A stretch of 64,000 bases of DNA, taken from Osmia lignaria lignaria (taxonomy: Eukaryota > Arthropoda > Insecta > Hymenoptera > Megachilidae). Location: contig NW_027478158.1 of NCBI RefSeq assembly GCF_051020975.1, forward strand, positions 4,402,001 to 4,466,000, written 5' to 3'. Of this stretch, positions 36,951 to 49,048 are shown in pieces. Position numbers and translations under genes: made by a program. The notes under the pieces are model-generated. The model was not told the origin of the DNA and searched no databases. It saw only the letters and a list, made by a program, of their open reading frames with translations. Within the stretch, counting starts at the first letter, position 1. Every line of letters begins with the position of its first letter.

Positions 36951-39178
36951 GAAGATAAAAAGTAGGAAACATAATTCTCTACAAAAAAGGTCTCTTAACA
37001 TTTTGTCATAGCTCGCTTCGTTTCCGAGATATTTGCAGATATATCTCAAGGGAAGGGGCCTGACGGACATATTTCGAGATATTTCTTCTTCTTGTTGTTC
37101 TTCTTCTGCACAGCTAAACTGGAAGTGGCATTTCCAGCTCGCAATAGTGCAGGGTTATCTCAAAGAGAGGGGCCACGGTGTTTCTGTATCTCTATTATGT
37201 TGGTGCGGCTTCGGAACTTTTAAATATCTTGATATATCTCGAGAACTACGCATCTGATCAAAAAATATCATAGAAGATAAAAAGTAGGAAACTTAATTCT
37301 CTACAAAAAAGGTCTCTTAACATTTTGCCATAGCTCGCTTCGTTTCCGAGATATTTGCAGATTTATCTCAAGGGAAGGGGCCTTACGGACATATTTCGAG
37401 ATATTGCTTCTTCTTGTTGTTCTTCCTCTGCACAGCTAAGCTGGAAGTGGCATTTGCGGCTCGCACTAGTGCAGAGTTATCTCAAAGAAAGGGGCCACGG
37501 TGTTTCTGTATCCCTATTATGTTGGTGCGGCTTCGGAACTTTTAAATATCTCGATATATCTCGAAAACTACGCTTCTGATCAAAAAATATCATAGAACAT
37601 AAATTGTAGGAAACATAATTCTCTACAAAAAACGTCTCTTAACATTTTGCCATAGCTCGCTTCGTTTCCGAGATATTTGCCGATTCAGCTCAAAGGAACT
37701 GGCCTGACGGACATATTTCGAGATATTTCTTCTTCTTGTTGTTCTTCCTCTGCACAGCTAAGCTGGAAGTGGCATTTGCGGCTCGCACTATTGCAGAGTT
37801 ATCTCAAAGAAAGGGGTCACGGTGTTTCTGTATCCCTATTATGTTGGTGCGGCTTCTGAACTTTTAAATATCTCGATATATCTCGAAAACTACGCTTCTG
37901 ACCAAAAAATATCAGAGAACATAAATTGTAGGAAACATAATTCTCTACAAAAAACGTCTCTTAACATTTTGCCATAGCTCGCTTCGTTTCCGAGATATTT
38001 GCAGATTCAGCTCAAAGGAACTGGCCTGACGGACATATTTCGAGATATTTCTTCTTCTTGTTGTTCTTCCTCTGCACAGCTAAGCTGGAAGTGGCATTTG
38101 CGGCTCGCACTAGTGCAGAGTTATCTCAAAGAAAGGGGCCACGGTGTTTCTGTATCTCTATTATGTTGGTGCGGCTTCGAAACTTTTAAATATCTTGATA
38201 TATCTCGAAAACTACGCATCTGATCAAAAAATATCATAGAACATAAAAAGTAGGAAACTTAATTCTCTACAAAAAAGTTCTCTTAACATTTTGCCATAGC
38301 TCGCTTCGTTTCCGAGATATTTGCAGATTTATCTCAAGGGAAGGGGCCTGACGGACATATTTCGAGATATTTCTTCTTCTTGTTGTTCTTCTTCTGCACA
38401 GCTAAGCTGGAAGTGGCATTTGCGGCTCGCACTAGTGCAGAGTTATCTCAAAGAAAGGGGCCACGGTGTTTCTGTATCTCTATTATGTTGGTGCGGCTTC
38501 GGAACTTTTAAATATCTCGATATATCTCGAAAACTACGCTTCTGATCAAAAAATATCATAGAACATAAATTGTAGGAAACATAATTCTCTACAAAAAAGG
38601 TCTCTTAACATTTTGTCATAGCTCGCTTCGTTTCCGAGATATTTGCAGATATATCTCAAGGGAAGGGGCCTGACGGACATATTTCGAGATATTTCTTCTT
38701 CTTGTTGTTCTTCTTCTGCACAGCTAAACTGGAAGTGGCATTTCCAGCTCGCAATAGTGCAGGGTTATCTCAAAGAGAGGGGCCACGGTGTTTCTGTATC
38801 TCTATTATGTTGGTGCGGCTTCGGAACTTTTAAATATCTTGATATATCTCGAGAACTACGCATCTGATCAAAAAATATCATAGAAGATAAAAAGTAGGAA
38901 ACTTAATTCTCTACAAAAAAGGTCTCTTAACATTTTGCCATAGCTCGCTTCGTTTCCGAGATATTTGCAGATTTATCTCAAGGGAAGGGGCCTGACGGAC
39001 ATATTTCGAGATATTTCTTCTTCTTGTTGTTCTTCCTCTGCACAGCTAAGCTGGAAGTGGCATTTGCGGCTCGCACTAGTGCAGAGTTATCTCAAAGAAA
39101 GGGGCCACGGTGTTTCTGTATCCCTATTATGTTGGTGCGGCTTCGGAACTTTTAAATATCTCGATATATCTCGAAAAC

Positions 39179-41432
39179 TACGCTTCTGATCAAAAAATAT
39201 CATAGAACATAAATTGTAGGAAACATAATTCTCTACAAAAAAGGTCTCTTAACATTTTGTCATAGCTCGCTTCGTTTCCGAGATATTTGCAGATATATCT
39301 CAAGGGAAGGGGCCTGACGGACATATTTCGAGATATTTCTTCTTCTTGTTGTTCTTCTTCTGCACAGCTAAACTGGAAGTGGCATTTCCAGCTCGCAATA
39401 GTGCAGGGTTATCTCAAAGAGAGGGGCCACGGTGTTTCTGTATCTCTATTATGTTGGTGCGGCTTCGGAACTTTTAAATATCTTGATATATCTCGAGAAC
39501 TACGCATCTGATCAAAAAATATCATAGAAGATAAAAAGTAGGAAACTTAATTCTCTACAAAAAAGGTCTCTTAACATTTTGCCATAGCTCGCTTCGTTTC
39601 CGAGATATTTGCAGATTTATCTCAAGGGAAGGGGCCTGACGGACATATTTCGAGATATTTCTTCTTCTTGTTGTTCTTCTTCTGCACAGCTAAGCTGGAA
39701 GTGGCATTTACAGCTCGCAATAGTGCAGAGTTATCTCAAAGAAAGGGGCCACGGTGTTTCTGTATCTCTATTATGTTGGTGCGGCTTCGGAACTTTTAAA
39801 TATCTCGATATATATCGAAAACTACGCTTCTGATCAAAAAATATCATAGAACATAAATTGTAGGAAACGTGATTCTCTACAAAAAAGGTCTCTTAACATT
39901 TTGCCATAGCTAGCTTCGTTTCCGAGATATTTGCAGATATATCTCAAGGGAAGGGGCCTGACGGACATATTTCGAGATATTTCTTCTTCTTGTTGTTCTT
40001 CTTCTGCACAGCTAAGCTGGAAGTGGCATTTACAGCTCGCAATAGTGCAGAGTTATCTCAAAGAAAGGGGCCACGGTGTTTCTGTATCTCTATTATGTTG
40101 GTGCGGCTTCGGAACTTTTAAATATCTTGATATATCTCGAGAACTACGCATCAGATAAAAAAATATCATAGAACATAAAAAGTAGGAAACTTAATTCTCT
40201 ACAAAAAAGGTCTCTTAACATTTTGCCATAGCCCTCTTCGTTTCCGAGATATTTGCAGATTTATCTCAAGGGAAGGGGCCTGACGGACATTAATCGAGAT
40301 ATTTCTTCTTCTTGATGTTCTTCTTCTGCACAGCTAAGCTGGAAGTGGCATTTGCAGCTCGCAATAGTGCAGAGTTATCTCAAAGAAAGGGGCCACGGTG
40401 TTTCTGTATCTCTATTATGTTGGTGCGGCTTCGGAACTTTTAAATATCTTGATATATCTCGAGAACTACGCATCTGATCAAAGAATATCATAGAACATAA
40501 ATTGTAGGAAACATAATTCTCTACAAAAAAGGTCTCTTAACATTTTGCCATAGCTCGCTTTGTTTCCGAGATATTTGCAGATATATCTCAAGGGAAGGGG
40601 CCTGACGGACATATTTCGAGATATTTCTTCTTCTTGTTGTTCTTCTTCTGCACAGCTAAGCTGGAAGTGGCATTTGCGGCTCGCACTAGTGCAGAGTTAT
40701 CTCAAAGAAAGGGGCCACGGTATTTCTGTATCCCTATTATGTTGGTGCGGCTTCGGAACTTTTAAATATCTCGATATATCTCGAAAACTACGCTTCTGAT
40801 CAAAAAATATCATAGAACATAAATTGTAGGAAACATAATTCTCTACACTAAAGGTCTCTTAACATTTTGCCATACCTCGCTTCGTTTCCGAGATATTTGC
40901 AGATATATCTCAAGGGAAGGGGCCTGACGGACATATTTCGAGATATTTCTTCTTCTTGTTGTTCTTCTTCTGCACAGCTAAGCTGGAAGTGGCATTTGCG
41001 GCTCGAACTAGTGCAGAGTTATCTCAAAGAAAGGGGCCACGGTGTTTCTGTATCTCTATTATGTTGGTGCGGCTTTGGAACTTTTAAATATCTCGATATA
41101 TCTCGAAAACTACGCTTCTGATCAAAAAATATCATAGAACATAAATTGTAGGAAACATAATTCTCTACAAAAAAGGTCTCTTAACATTTTGCCATAGCTC
41201 GCTTCGTTTCCGAGATATTTGCCGATTCAGCTCAAAGGAACTGGCCTGACGGACATATTTCGAGATATTTCTTCTTCTTGTTGTTCTTCCTCTGCACAGC
41301 TAAGCTGGAAGTGGCATTTGCAGCTCGCAATAGTGCAGAGTTATCTCAAAGAAAGGGGCCACGGTGTTTCTGTATCCCTATTCTGTTGGTGCGGCTTCGG
41401 AACTTTTAAATATCTCGATATATCTCGAAAAA
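39179..41432 (+). repeat. Higher-order repeat C, copy C1 (7 monomers, 2254 bp)
   Basis: Identity with the next copy begins after 39178 (c here, a at 41432). The unit includes one aaactgg-subfamily monomer, a monomer with gatatatatcgaaaac, the dispersed cassette (39931-41218) and a monomer with gccgattcagc and tattctgttgg. All monomers match C2 with no difference noticed. Confidence 0.92.
39931..41218 (+). repeat. Dispersed cassette K, copy 1 (4 monomers)
   Basis: Four successive monomers with linked rare markers: a first with gcatcagataaaaaaat and then catagccctcttcg; a second with gacattaatcgag, cttgatgttc and atcaaagaat; a third with cacggtatttctg and ctacactaaagg; and a fourth preceded by gccatacctcgc, here with gctcgaactag. 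The second has a TAA in the open frame. The set recurs at 42185, 49269, 52490 and 60219. Confidence 0.88.
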
Positions 41433-43686
41433 TACGCTTCTGATCAAAAAATATCATAGAACATAAATTGTAGGAAACATAATTCTCTACAAAAAAGGTC
41501 TCTTAACATTTTGTCATAGCTCGCTTCGTTTCCGAGATATTTGCAGATATATCTCAAGGGAAGGGGCCTGACGGACATATTTCGAGATATTTCTTCTTCT
41601 TGTTGTTCTTCTTCTGCACAGCTAAACTGGAAGTGGCATTTCCAGCTCGCAATAGTGCAGGGTTATCTCAAAGAGAGGGGCCACGGTGTTTCTGTATCTC
41701 TATTATGTTGGTGCGGCTTCGGAACTTTTAAATATCTTGATATATCTCGAGAACTACGCATCTGATCAAAAAATATCATAGAAGATAAAAAGTAGGAAAC
41801 TTAATTCTCTACAAAAAAGGTCTCTTAACATTTTGCCATAGCTCGCTTCGTTTCCGAGATATTTGCAGATTTATCTCAAGGGAAGGGGCCTGACGGACAT
41901 ATTTCGAGATATTTCTTCTTCTTGTTGTTCTTCTTCTGCACAGCTAAGCTGGAAGTGGCATTTACAGCTCGCAATAGTGCAGAGTTATCTCAAAGAAAGG
42001 GGCCACGGTGTTTCTGTATCTCTATTATGTTGGTGCGGCTTCGGAACTTTTAAATATCTCGATATATATCGAAAACTACGCTTCTGATCAAAAAATATCA
42101 TAGAACATAAATTGTAGGAAACGTGATTCTCTACAAAAAAGGTCTCTTAACATTTTGCCATAGCTAGCTTCGTTTCCGAGATATTTGCAGATATATCTCA
42201 AGGGAAGGGGCCTGACGGACATATTTCGAGATATTTCTTCTTCTTGTTGTTCTTCTTCTGCACAGCTAAGCTGGAAGTGGCATTTACAGCTCGCAATAGT
42301 GCAGAGTTATCTCAAAGAAAGGGGCCACGGTGTTTCTGTATCTCTATTATGTTGGTGCGGCTTCGGAACTTTTAAATATCTTGATATATCTCGAGAACTA
42401 CGCATCAGATAAAAAAATATCATAGAACATAAAAAGTAGGAAACTTAATTCTCTACAAAAAAGGTCTCTTAACATTTTGCCATAGCCCTCTTCGTTTCCG
42501 AGATATTTGCAGATTTATCTCAAGGGAAGGGGCCTGACGGACATTAATCGAGATATTTCTTCTTCTTGATGTTCTTCTTCTGCACAGCTAAGCTGGAAGT
42601 GGCATTTGCAGCTCGCAATAGTGCAGAGTTATCTCAAAGAAAGGGGCCACGGTGTTTCTGTATCTCTATTATGTTGGTGCGGCTTCGGAACTTTTAAATA
42701 TCTTGATATATCTCGAGAACTACGCATCTGATCAAAGAATATCATAGAACATAAATTGTAGGAAACATAATTCTCTACAAAAAAGGTCTCTTAACATTTT
42801 GCCATAGCTCGCTTTGTTTCCGAGATATTTGCAGATATATCTCAAGGGAAGGGGCCTGACGGACATATTTCGAGATATTTCTTCTTCTTGTTGTTCTTCT
42901 TCTGCACAGCTAAGCTGGAAGTGGCATTTGCGGCTCGCACTAGTGCAGAGTTATCTCAAAGAAAGGGGCCACGGTATTTCTGTATCCCTATTATGTTGGT
43001 GCGGCTTCGGAACTTTTAAATATCTCGATATATCTCGAAAACTACGCTTCTGATCAAAAAATATCATAGAACATAAATTGTAGGAAACATAATTCTCTAC
43101 ACTAAAGGTCTCTTAACATTTTGCCATACCTCGCTTCGTTTCCGAGATATTTGCAGATATATCTCAAGGGAAGGGGCCTGACGGACATATTTCGAGATAT
43201 TTCTTCTTCTTGTTGTTCTTCTTCTGCACAGCTAAGCTGGAAGTGGCATTTGCGGCTCGAACTAGTGCAGAGTTATCTCAAAGAAAGGGGCCACGGTGTT
43301 TCTGTATCTCTATTATGTTGGTGCGGCTTTGGAACTTTTAAATATCTCGATATATCTCGAAAACTACGCTTCTGATCAAAAAATATCATAGAACATAAAT
43401 TGTAGGAAACATAATTCTCTACAAAAAAGGTCTCTTAACATTTTGCCATAGCTCGCTTCGTTTCCGAGATATTTGCCGATTCAGCTCAAAGGAACTGGCC
43501 TGACGGACATATTTCGAGATATTTCTTCTTCTTGTTGTTCTTCCTCTGCACAGCTAAGCTGGAAGTGGCATTTGCAGCTCGCAATAGTGCAGAGTTATCT
43601 CAAAGAAAGGGGCCACGGTGTTTCTGTATCCCTATTCTGTTGGTGCGGCTTCGGAACTTTTAAATATCTCGATATATCTCGAAAAA
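41433..43686 (+). repeat. Higher-order repeat C, copy C2 (7 monomers, 2254 bp)
   Basis: Second copy, with identity to C1 continuing to 43750. The crossover lies in the 64 bases 41433-41496 between the markers cgaaaaatacg (upstream) and aaaaaaggtctc (where the following sequence reads aaaaaacgtctc at 43751). No difference between copies was noticed, so this is another recent event. Confidence 0.92.
42185..43472 (+). repeat. Dispersed cassette K, copy 2
   Basis: Same four monomers in the same order as 39931-41218, carried by the 2254 bp tandem duplication, with no difference noticed. Confidence 0.88.
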
Positions 43687-43750
43687 TACGCTTCTGATCA
43701 AAAAATATCATAGAACATAAATTGTAGGAAACATAATTCTCTACAAAAAA

Positions 43751-46700
43751 CGTCTCTTAACATTTTGCCATAGCTCGCTTCGTTTCCGAGATATTTGCCG
43801 ATTCAGCTCAAAGGAACTGGCCTGACGGACATATTTCGAGATATTTCTTCTTCTTGTTGTTCTTCCTCTGCACAGCTAAGCTGGAAGTGGCATTTGCAGC
43901 TCGCAATAGTGCAGAGTTATCTCAAAGAAAGGGACCACGGTGTTTCTGTATCTCTATTATGTTGGTGCGGCTTCGAAACTTTTAAATATCTTGATATATC
44001 TCGAGAACTACGCATCTGATCAAAAAATATCATGGAACATAAATTGTAGGAAACATAATTCTCTACAAAAAAGGTCTCTTAACATTTTGTCATAGCTCGC
44101 TTCGTTTCCGAGATATTTGCAGATATATCTCAAGGGAAGGGGCCTGACGGACATATTTCGAGATATTTCTTCTTCTTGTTGTTCTTCTTCTGCACAGCTA
44201 AACTGGAAGTGGCATTTCCAGCTCGCAATAGTGCAGGGTTATCTCAAAGAGAGGGGCCACGGTGTTTCTGTATCTCTATTATGTTGGTGCGGCTTCGGAA
44301 CTTTTAAATATCTTGATATATCTCGAGAACTACGCTTCTGATCAAAAAATATCATAGAACATAAATTGTAGGAAACATAATTCTCTACAAAAAAGGTCTC
44401 TTAACATTTTGCCATAGCTCGCTTCGTTTCCGAGATATTTGCCGATTCAGCTCAAAGGAACTGGCCTGACGGACATATTTCGAGATATTTCTTCTTCTTG
44501 TTGTTCTTCCTCTGCACAGCTAAGCTGGAAGTGGCATTTGCAGCTCGCAATAGTGCAGAGTTATCTCAAAGAAAGGGGCCACGGTGTTTCTGTATCCCTA
44601 TTCTGTTGGTGCGGCTTCGGAACTTTTAAATATCTCGATATATCTCGAAAAATACGCTTCTGATCAAAAAATATCATAGAACATAAATTGTAGGAAACAT
44701 AATTCTCTACAAAAAACGTCTCTTAACATTTTGTCATAGCTCGCTTCGTTTCCGAGATATTTGCAGATATATCTCAAGGGAAGGGGCCTGACGGACATAT
44801 TTCGAGATATTTCTTCTTCTTGTTGTTCTTCTTCTGCACAGCTAAACTGGAAGTGGCATTTCCAGCTCGCAATAGTGCAGGGTTATCTCAAAGAGAGGGG
44901 CCACGGTGTTTCTGTATCTCTATTATGTTGGTGCGGCTTCGGAACTTTTAAATATCTTGATATATCTCGAGAACTACGCATCTGATCAAAAAATATCATA
45001 GAAGATAAAAAGTAGGAAACATAATTCTCTACAAAAAACGTCTCTTAACATTTTGCCATAGCTCGCTTCGTTTCCGAGATATTTGCAGATTCAGCTCAAA
45101 GGAACTGGCCTGACGGACATATTTCGAGATATTTCTTCTTCTTGTTGTTCTTCCTCTGCACAGCTAAGCTGGAAGTGGCATTTGCAGCTCGCAATAGTGC
45201 AGAGTTATCTCAAAGAAAGGGGCCACGGTGTTTCTGTATCTCTATTATGTTGGTGCGGCTTCGGAACTTTTAAATAACTTGATATATCTCGAGAACTACG
45301 CATCTGATCAAAAAATATCATAGAACATAAAAAGTAGGAAACTTAATTCTCTACAAAAAAGGTCTCTTAACATTTTGCCATAGCTCGCTTCGTTTCCGAG
45401 ATATGTGCAGATTTATCTCAAGGGAAGGGGCCTGACGGTCATATTTCGAGATATTTCTTCTTCTGGTTGTTCTTCTTCTGCACAGCTAAGCTGGAAGTGG
45501 CATTTGCGGCTCGCACTAGTGCAGAGTTATCTCAACGAAAGGGGCCACGGTGTTTCTGTATCTCTATTATGTTGGTGCGGCTTCGGAACTTTTAAATATC
45601 TTGATATATCTCGAGAACTACGCATCTGATCAAAAAATATCATAGAAGATAAAAAGTAGGAAACTTAATTCTCTACAAAAAAGGTCTCTTAACATTTTGC
45701 CATAGCTCGCTTCGTTTCCGAGATATTTGCAGATTTATCTCAAGGGAAGGGGCCTGACGGACATATTTCGAGATATTTCTTCTTCTTGTTGTTCTTCCTC
45801 TGCACAGCTAAGCTGGAAGTGGCATTTGCAGCTCGCAATAGTGCAGAGTTATCTCAAAGAAAGGGGCCACGGTGTTTCTGTATCCCTATTATGTTGGTGC
45901 GGCTTCGGAACTTTTAAATATCTCGATATATCTCGAAAAATACGCTTCTGATCAAAAAATATCATAGAACATAAATTGTAGGAAACATAATTCTCTACAA
46001 AAAACGTCTCTTAACATTTTGCCATAGCTCGCTTCGTTTCCGAGATATTTGCCGATTCAGCTCAAAGGAACTGGCCTGACGGACATATTTCGAGATATTT
46101 CTTCTTCTTGTTGTTCTTCCTCTGCACAGCTAAGCTGGAAGTGGCATTTGCAGCTCGCAATAGTGCAGAGTTATCTCAAAGAAAGGGACCACGGTGTTTC
46201 TGTATCTCTATTATGTTGGTGCGGCTTCGAAACTTTTAAATATCTTGATATATCTCGAGAACTACGCATCTGATCAAAAAATATCATAGAACATAAATTG
46301 TAGGAAACATAATTCTCTACAAAAAAGGTCTCTTAACATTTTGTCATAGCTCGCTTCGTTTCCGAGATATTTGCAGATATATCTCAAGGGAAGGGGCCTG
46401 ACGGACATATTTCGAGATATTTCTTCTCCTTGTTGTTCTTCTTCTGCACAGCTAAACTGGAAGTGGCATTTCCAGCTCGCAATAGTGCAGGGTTATCTCA
46501 AAGAGAGGGGCCACGGTGTTTCTGTATCTCTATTATGTTGGTGCGGCTTCGGCACTTTTAAATATCTTGATATATCTCGAGAACTACGCATCTGATCAAA
46601 AAATATCATAGAAGATAAAAAGTAGGAAACATAATTCTCTACAAAAAAGGTCTCTTAACATTTTGCCATAGCTCGCTTCGTTTCCGAGATATTTGCCGAT

Positions 46701-49048
46701 TCAGCTCAAAGGAACTGGCCTGACGGACATATTTCGAGATATTTCTTCTTCTTGTTGTTCTTCCTCTGCACAGCTAAGCTGGAAGTGGCATTTGCAGCTC
46801 GCAATAGTGCAGAGTTATCTCAAAGAAAGGGGCCACGGTGTTTCTGTATCCCTATTCTGTTGGTGCGGCTTCGGAACTTTTAAATATCTCGATATATCTC
46901 GAAAAATACGCTTCTGATCAAAAAATATCATAGAACATAAATTGTAGGAAACATAATTCTCTACAAAAAACGTCTCTTAACATTTTGCCATAGCTCGCTT
47001 CGTTTCCGAGATATTTGCCGATTCAGCTCAAAGGAACTGGCCTGACGGACATATTTCGAGATATTTCTTCTTCTTGTTGTTCTTCCTCTGCACAGCTAAG
47101 CTGGAAGTGGCATTTGCAGCTCGCAATAGTGCAGAGTTATCTCAAAGAAAGGGACCACGGTGTTTCTGTATCTCTATTATGTTGGTGCGGCATCGAAACT
47201 TTTAAATATCTTGATATATCTCGAGAACTACGCATCTGATCAAAAAATATCATAGAACATAAATTCTAGGAAACATAATTCTCTACAAAAAAGGTCTCTT
47301 AACATTTTGTCATAGCTCGCTTCGTTTCCGAGATATTTGCAGATATATCTCAAGGGAAGGGGCCTGACGGACATATTTCGAGATATTTCTTCTTCTTGTT
47401 GTTCTTCTTCTGCACAGCTAAACTGGAAGTGGCATTTCCAGCTCGCAATAGTGCAGGGTTATCTCAAAGAGAGGGGCCACGGTGTTTCTGTATTTCTATT
47501 ATGTTGGTGCGGCTTCGGAACTTTTAAATATCTTGATATATCTCGAGAACTACGCATCTGATCAAAAAATATCATAGAAGATAAAAAGTAGGAAACTTAA
47601 TTCTCTACAAAAAACGTCTCTTAACATTTTGCCATAGCTCGCTTCGTTTCCGAGATATTTGCAGATTCAGCTCAAAGGAACTGGCCTGACGGACATATTT
47701 CGAGATATTTCTTCTTCTTGTTGTTCTTCCTCTGCACAGCTAAGCTGGAAGTGGCATTTGCAGCTCGCAATAGTGCAGAGTTATCTCAAAGAAAGGGGCC
47801 ACGGTGTTTCTGTATCTCTATTATGTTGGTGCGGCTTCGGAACTTTTACATAACTTGATATATCTCGAGAACTACGCATCTGATCAAAAAATATCATAGA
47901 ACATAAAAAGTAGGAAACTTAATTCTCTACAAAAAAGGTCTCTTAACATTTTGCCATAGCTCGCTTCGTTTCCGAGATATTTGCAGATTTATCTCAAGGG
48001 AAGGGGCCTTACGGACATATTTCGAGATATTTCTTCTTCTTGTTGTTCTTCCTCTGCACAGCTAAGCTGGAAGTGGCATTTGCAGCTCGCAATAGTGCAG
48101 AGTTATCTCAAAGAAAGGGGCCACGGTGTTTCTGTATCCCTATTATGTTGGTGCGGCTTCGGAACTTTTAAATATCTCGATATATCTCGAAAAATACGCT
48201 TCTGATCAAAAAATATCATAGAACATAAATTGTAGGAAACATAATTCTCTACAAAAAACGTCTCTTAACATTTTGCCATAGCTCGCTTCGTTTCCGAGAT
48301 ATTTGCCGATTCAGCTCAAAGGAACTGGCCTGACGGACATATTTCGAGATATTTCTTCTTCTTGTTGTTCTTCCTCTGCACAGCTAAGCTGGAAGTGGCA
48401 TTTGCAGCTCGCAATAGTGCAGAGTTATCTCAAAGAAAGGGACCACGGTGTTTCTGTATCTCTATTATGTTGGTGCGGCTTCGAAACTTTTAAATATCTT
48501 GATATATCTCGAGAACTACGCATCTGATCAAAAAATATCATAGAACATAAATTGTAGGAAATATAATTCTCTCCAAAAAAGGTCTCTTAACATTTTGTCA
48601 TAGCTCGCTTCGTTTCCGAGATATTTGCAGATATATCTCAAGGGAAGGGGCCTGACGGACATATTTCGAGATATTTCTTCTTCTTGTTGTTCTTCTTCTG
48701 CACAGCTAAACTGGAAGTGGCATTTCCAGCTCGCAATAGTGCAGGGTTATCTCAAAGAGAGGGGCCACGGTGTGTCTGTATCTCTATTATGTTGGTGCGG
48801 CTTCGGAACTTTTAAATATCTTGATATATCTCGAGAACTACGCATCTGATCAAAAAATATCATAGAAGATAAAAAGTAGGAAACTTAATTCTCTACAAAA
48901 AAGGTCTCTTAACATTTTGCCATAGCTCGCTTCGTTTCCGAGATATTTGCAAATTTATCTCAAGGGAAGGGGCCTGACGGACATATTTCGAGATATTTCT
49001 TCTTCTTGTTGTTCTTCTTCTGCACAGCTAGGCTGGAAGTGGCATTTA
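43751..49048 (+). repeat. Reshuffled monomers of the 37-49 kb domain
   Basis: About 16 monomers of a few recurring types in changing order. Monomers with gggaccacgg and cttcgaaac (43795, 46049, 47015 with catcgaaac, 48303) alternate with the aaactgg type, the tattctgttgg type (44439, 46693) and the aaaaatacgc type (45727, 47981). Two stretches, 44761-46371 and 47337-48625, carry the same series except that the second lacks the equivalent of monomer 45405. Offsets are 2254, 2576 and 3220 bp, showing repeated small exchanges rather than one clean duplication. Confidence 0.8.

Larger units (their letters stand above)
37033..48946 (+). repeat. Domain rich in the aaactgg/ttccagc/gcagggtt monomer subfamily
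   Basis: Nine monomers (37033, 38643, 39287, 41541, 44117, 44761, 46371, 47337, 48625) share a linked marker set: ttgtcatagctcgc just before, gctaaactgg, catttccagc, gtgcagggttatc and ctcaaagagagg. Elsewhere the set appears only in partial forms: 23832 lacks gcaggg, and 50235 and 53457 read ttccagcccgc with gcagagtt. The subfamily is interleaved at spacings of 2, 3, 4, 5, 7 and 8 monomers, so it spread within a limited domain with neighbouring monomers, not as pure single-monomer runs. Confidence 0.85.
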
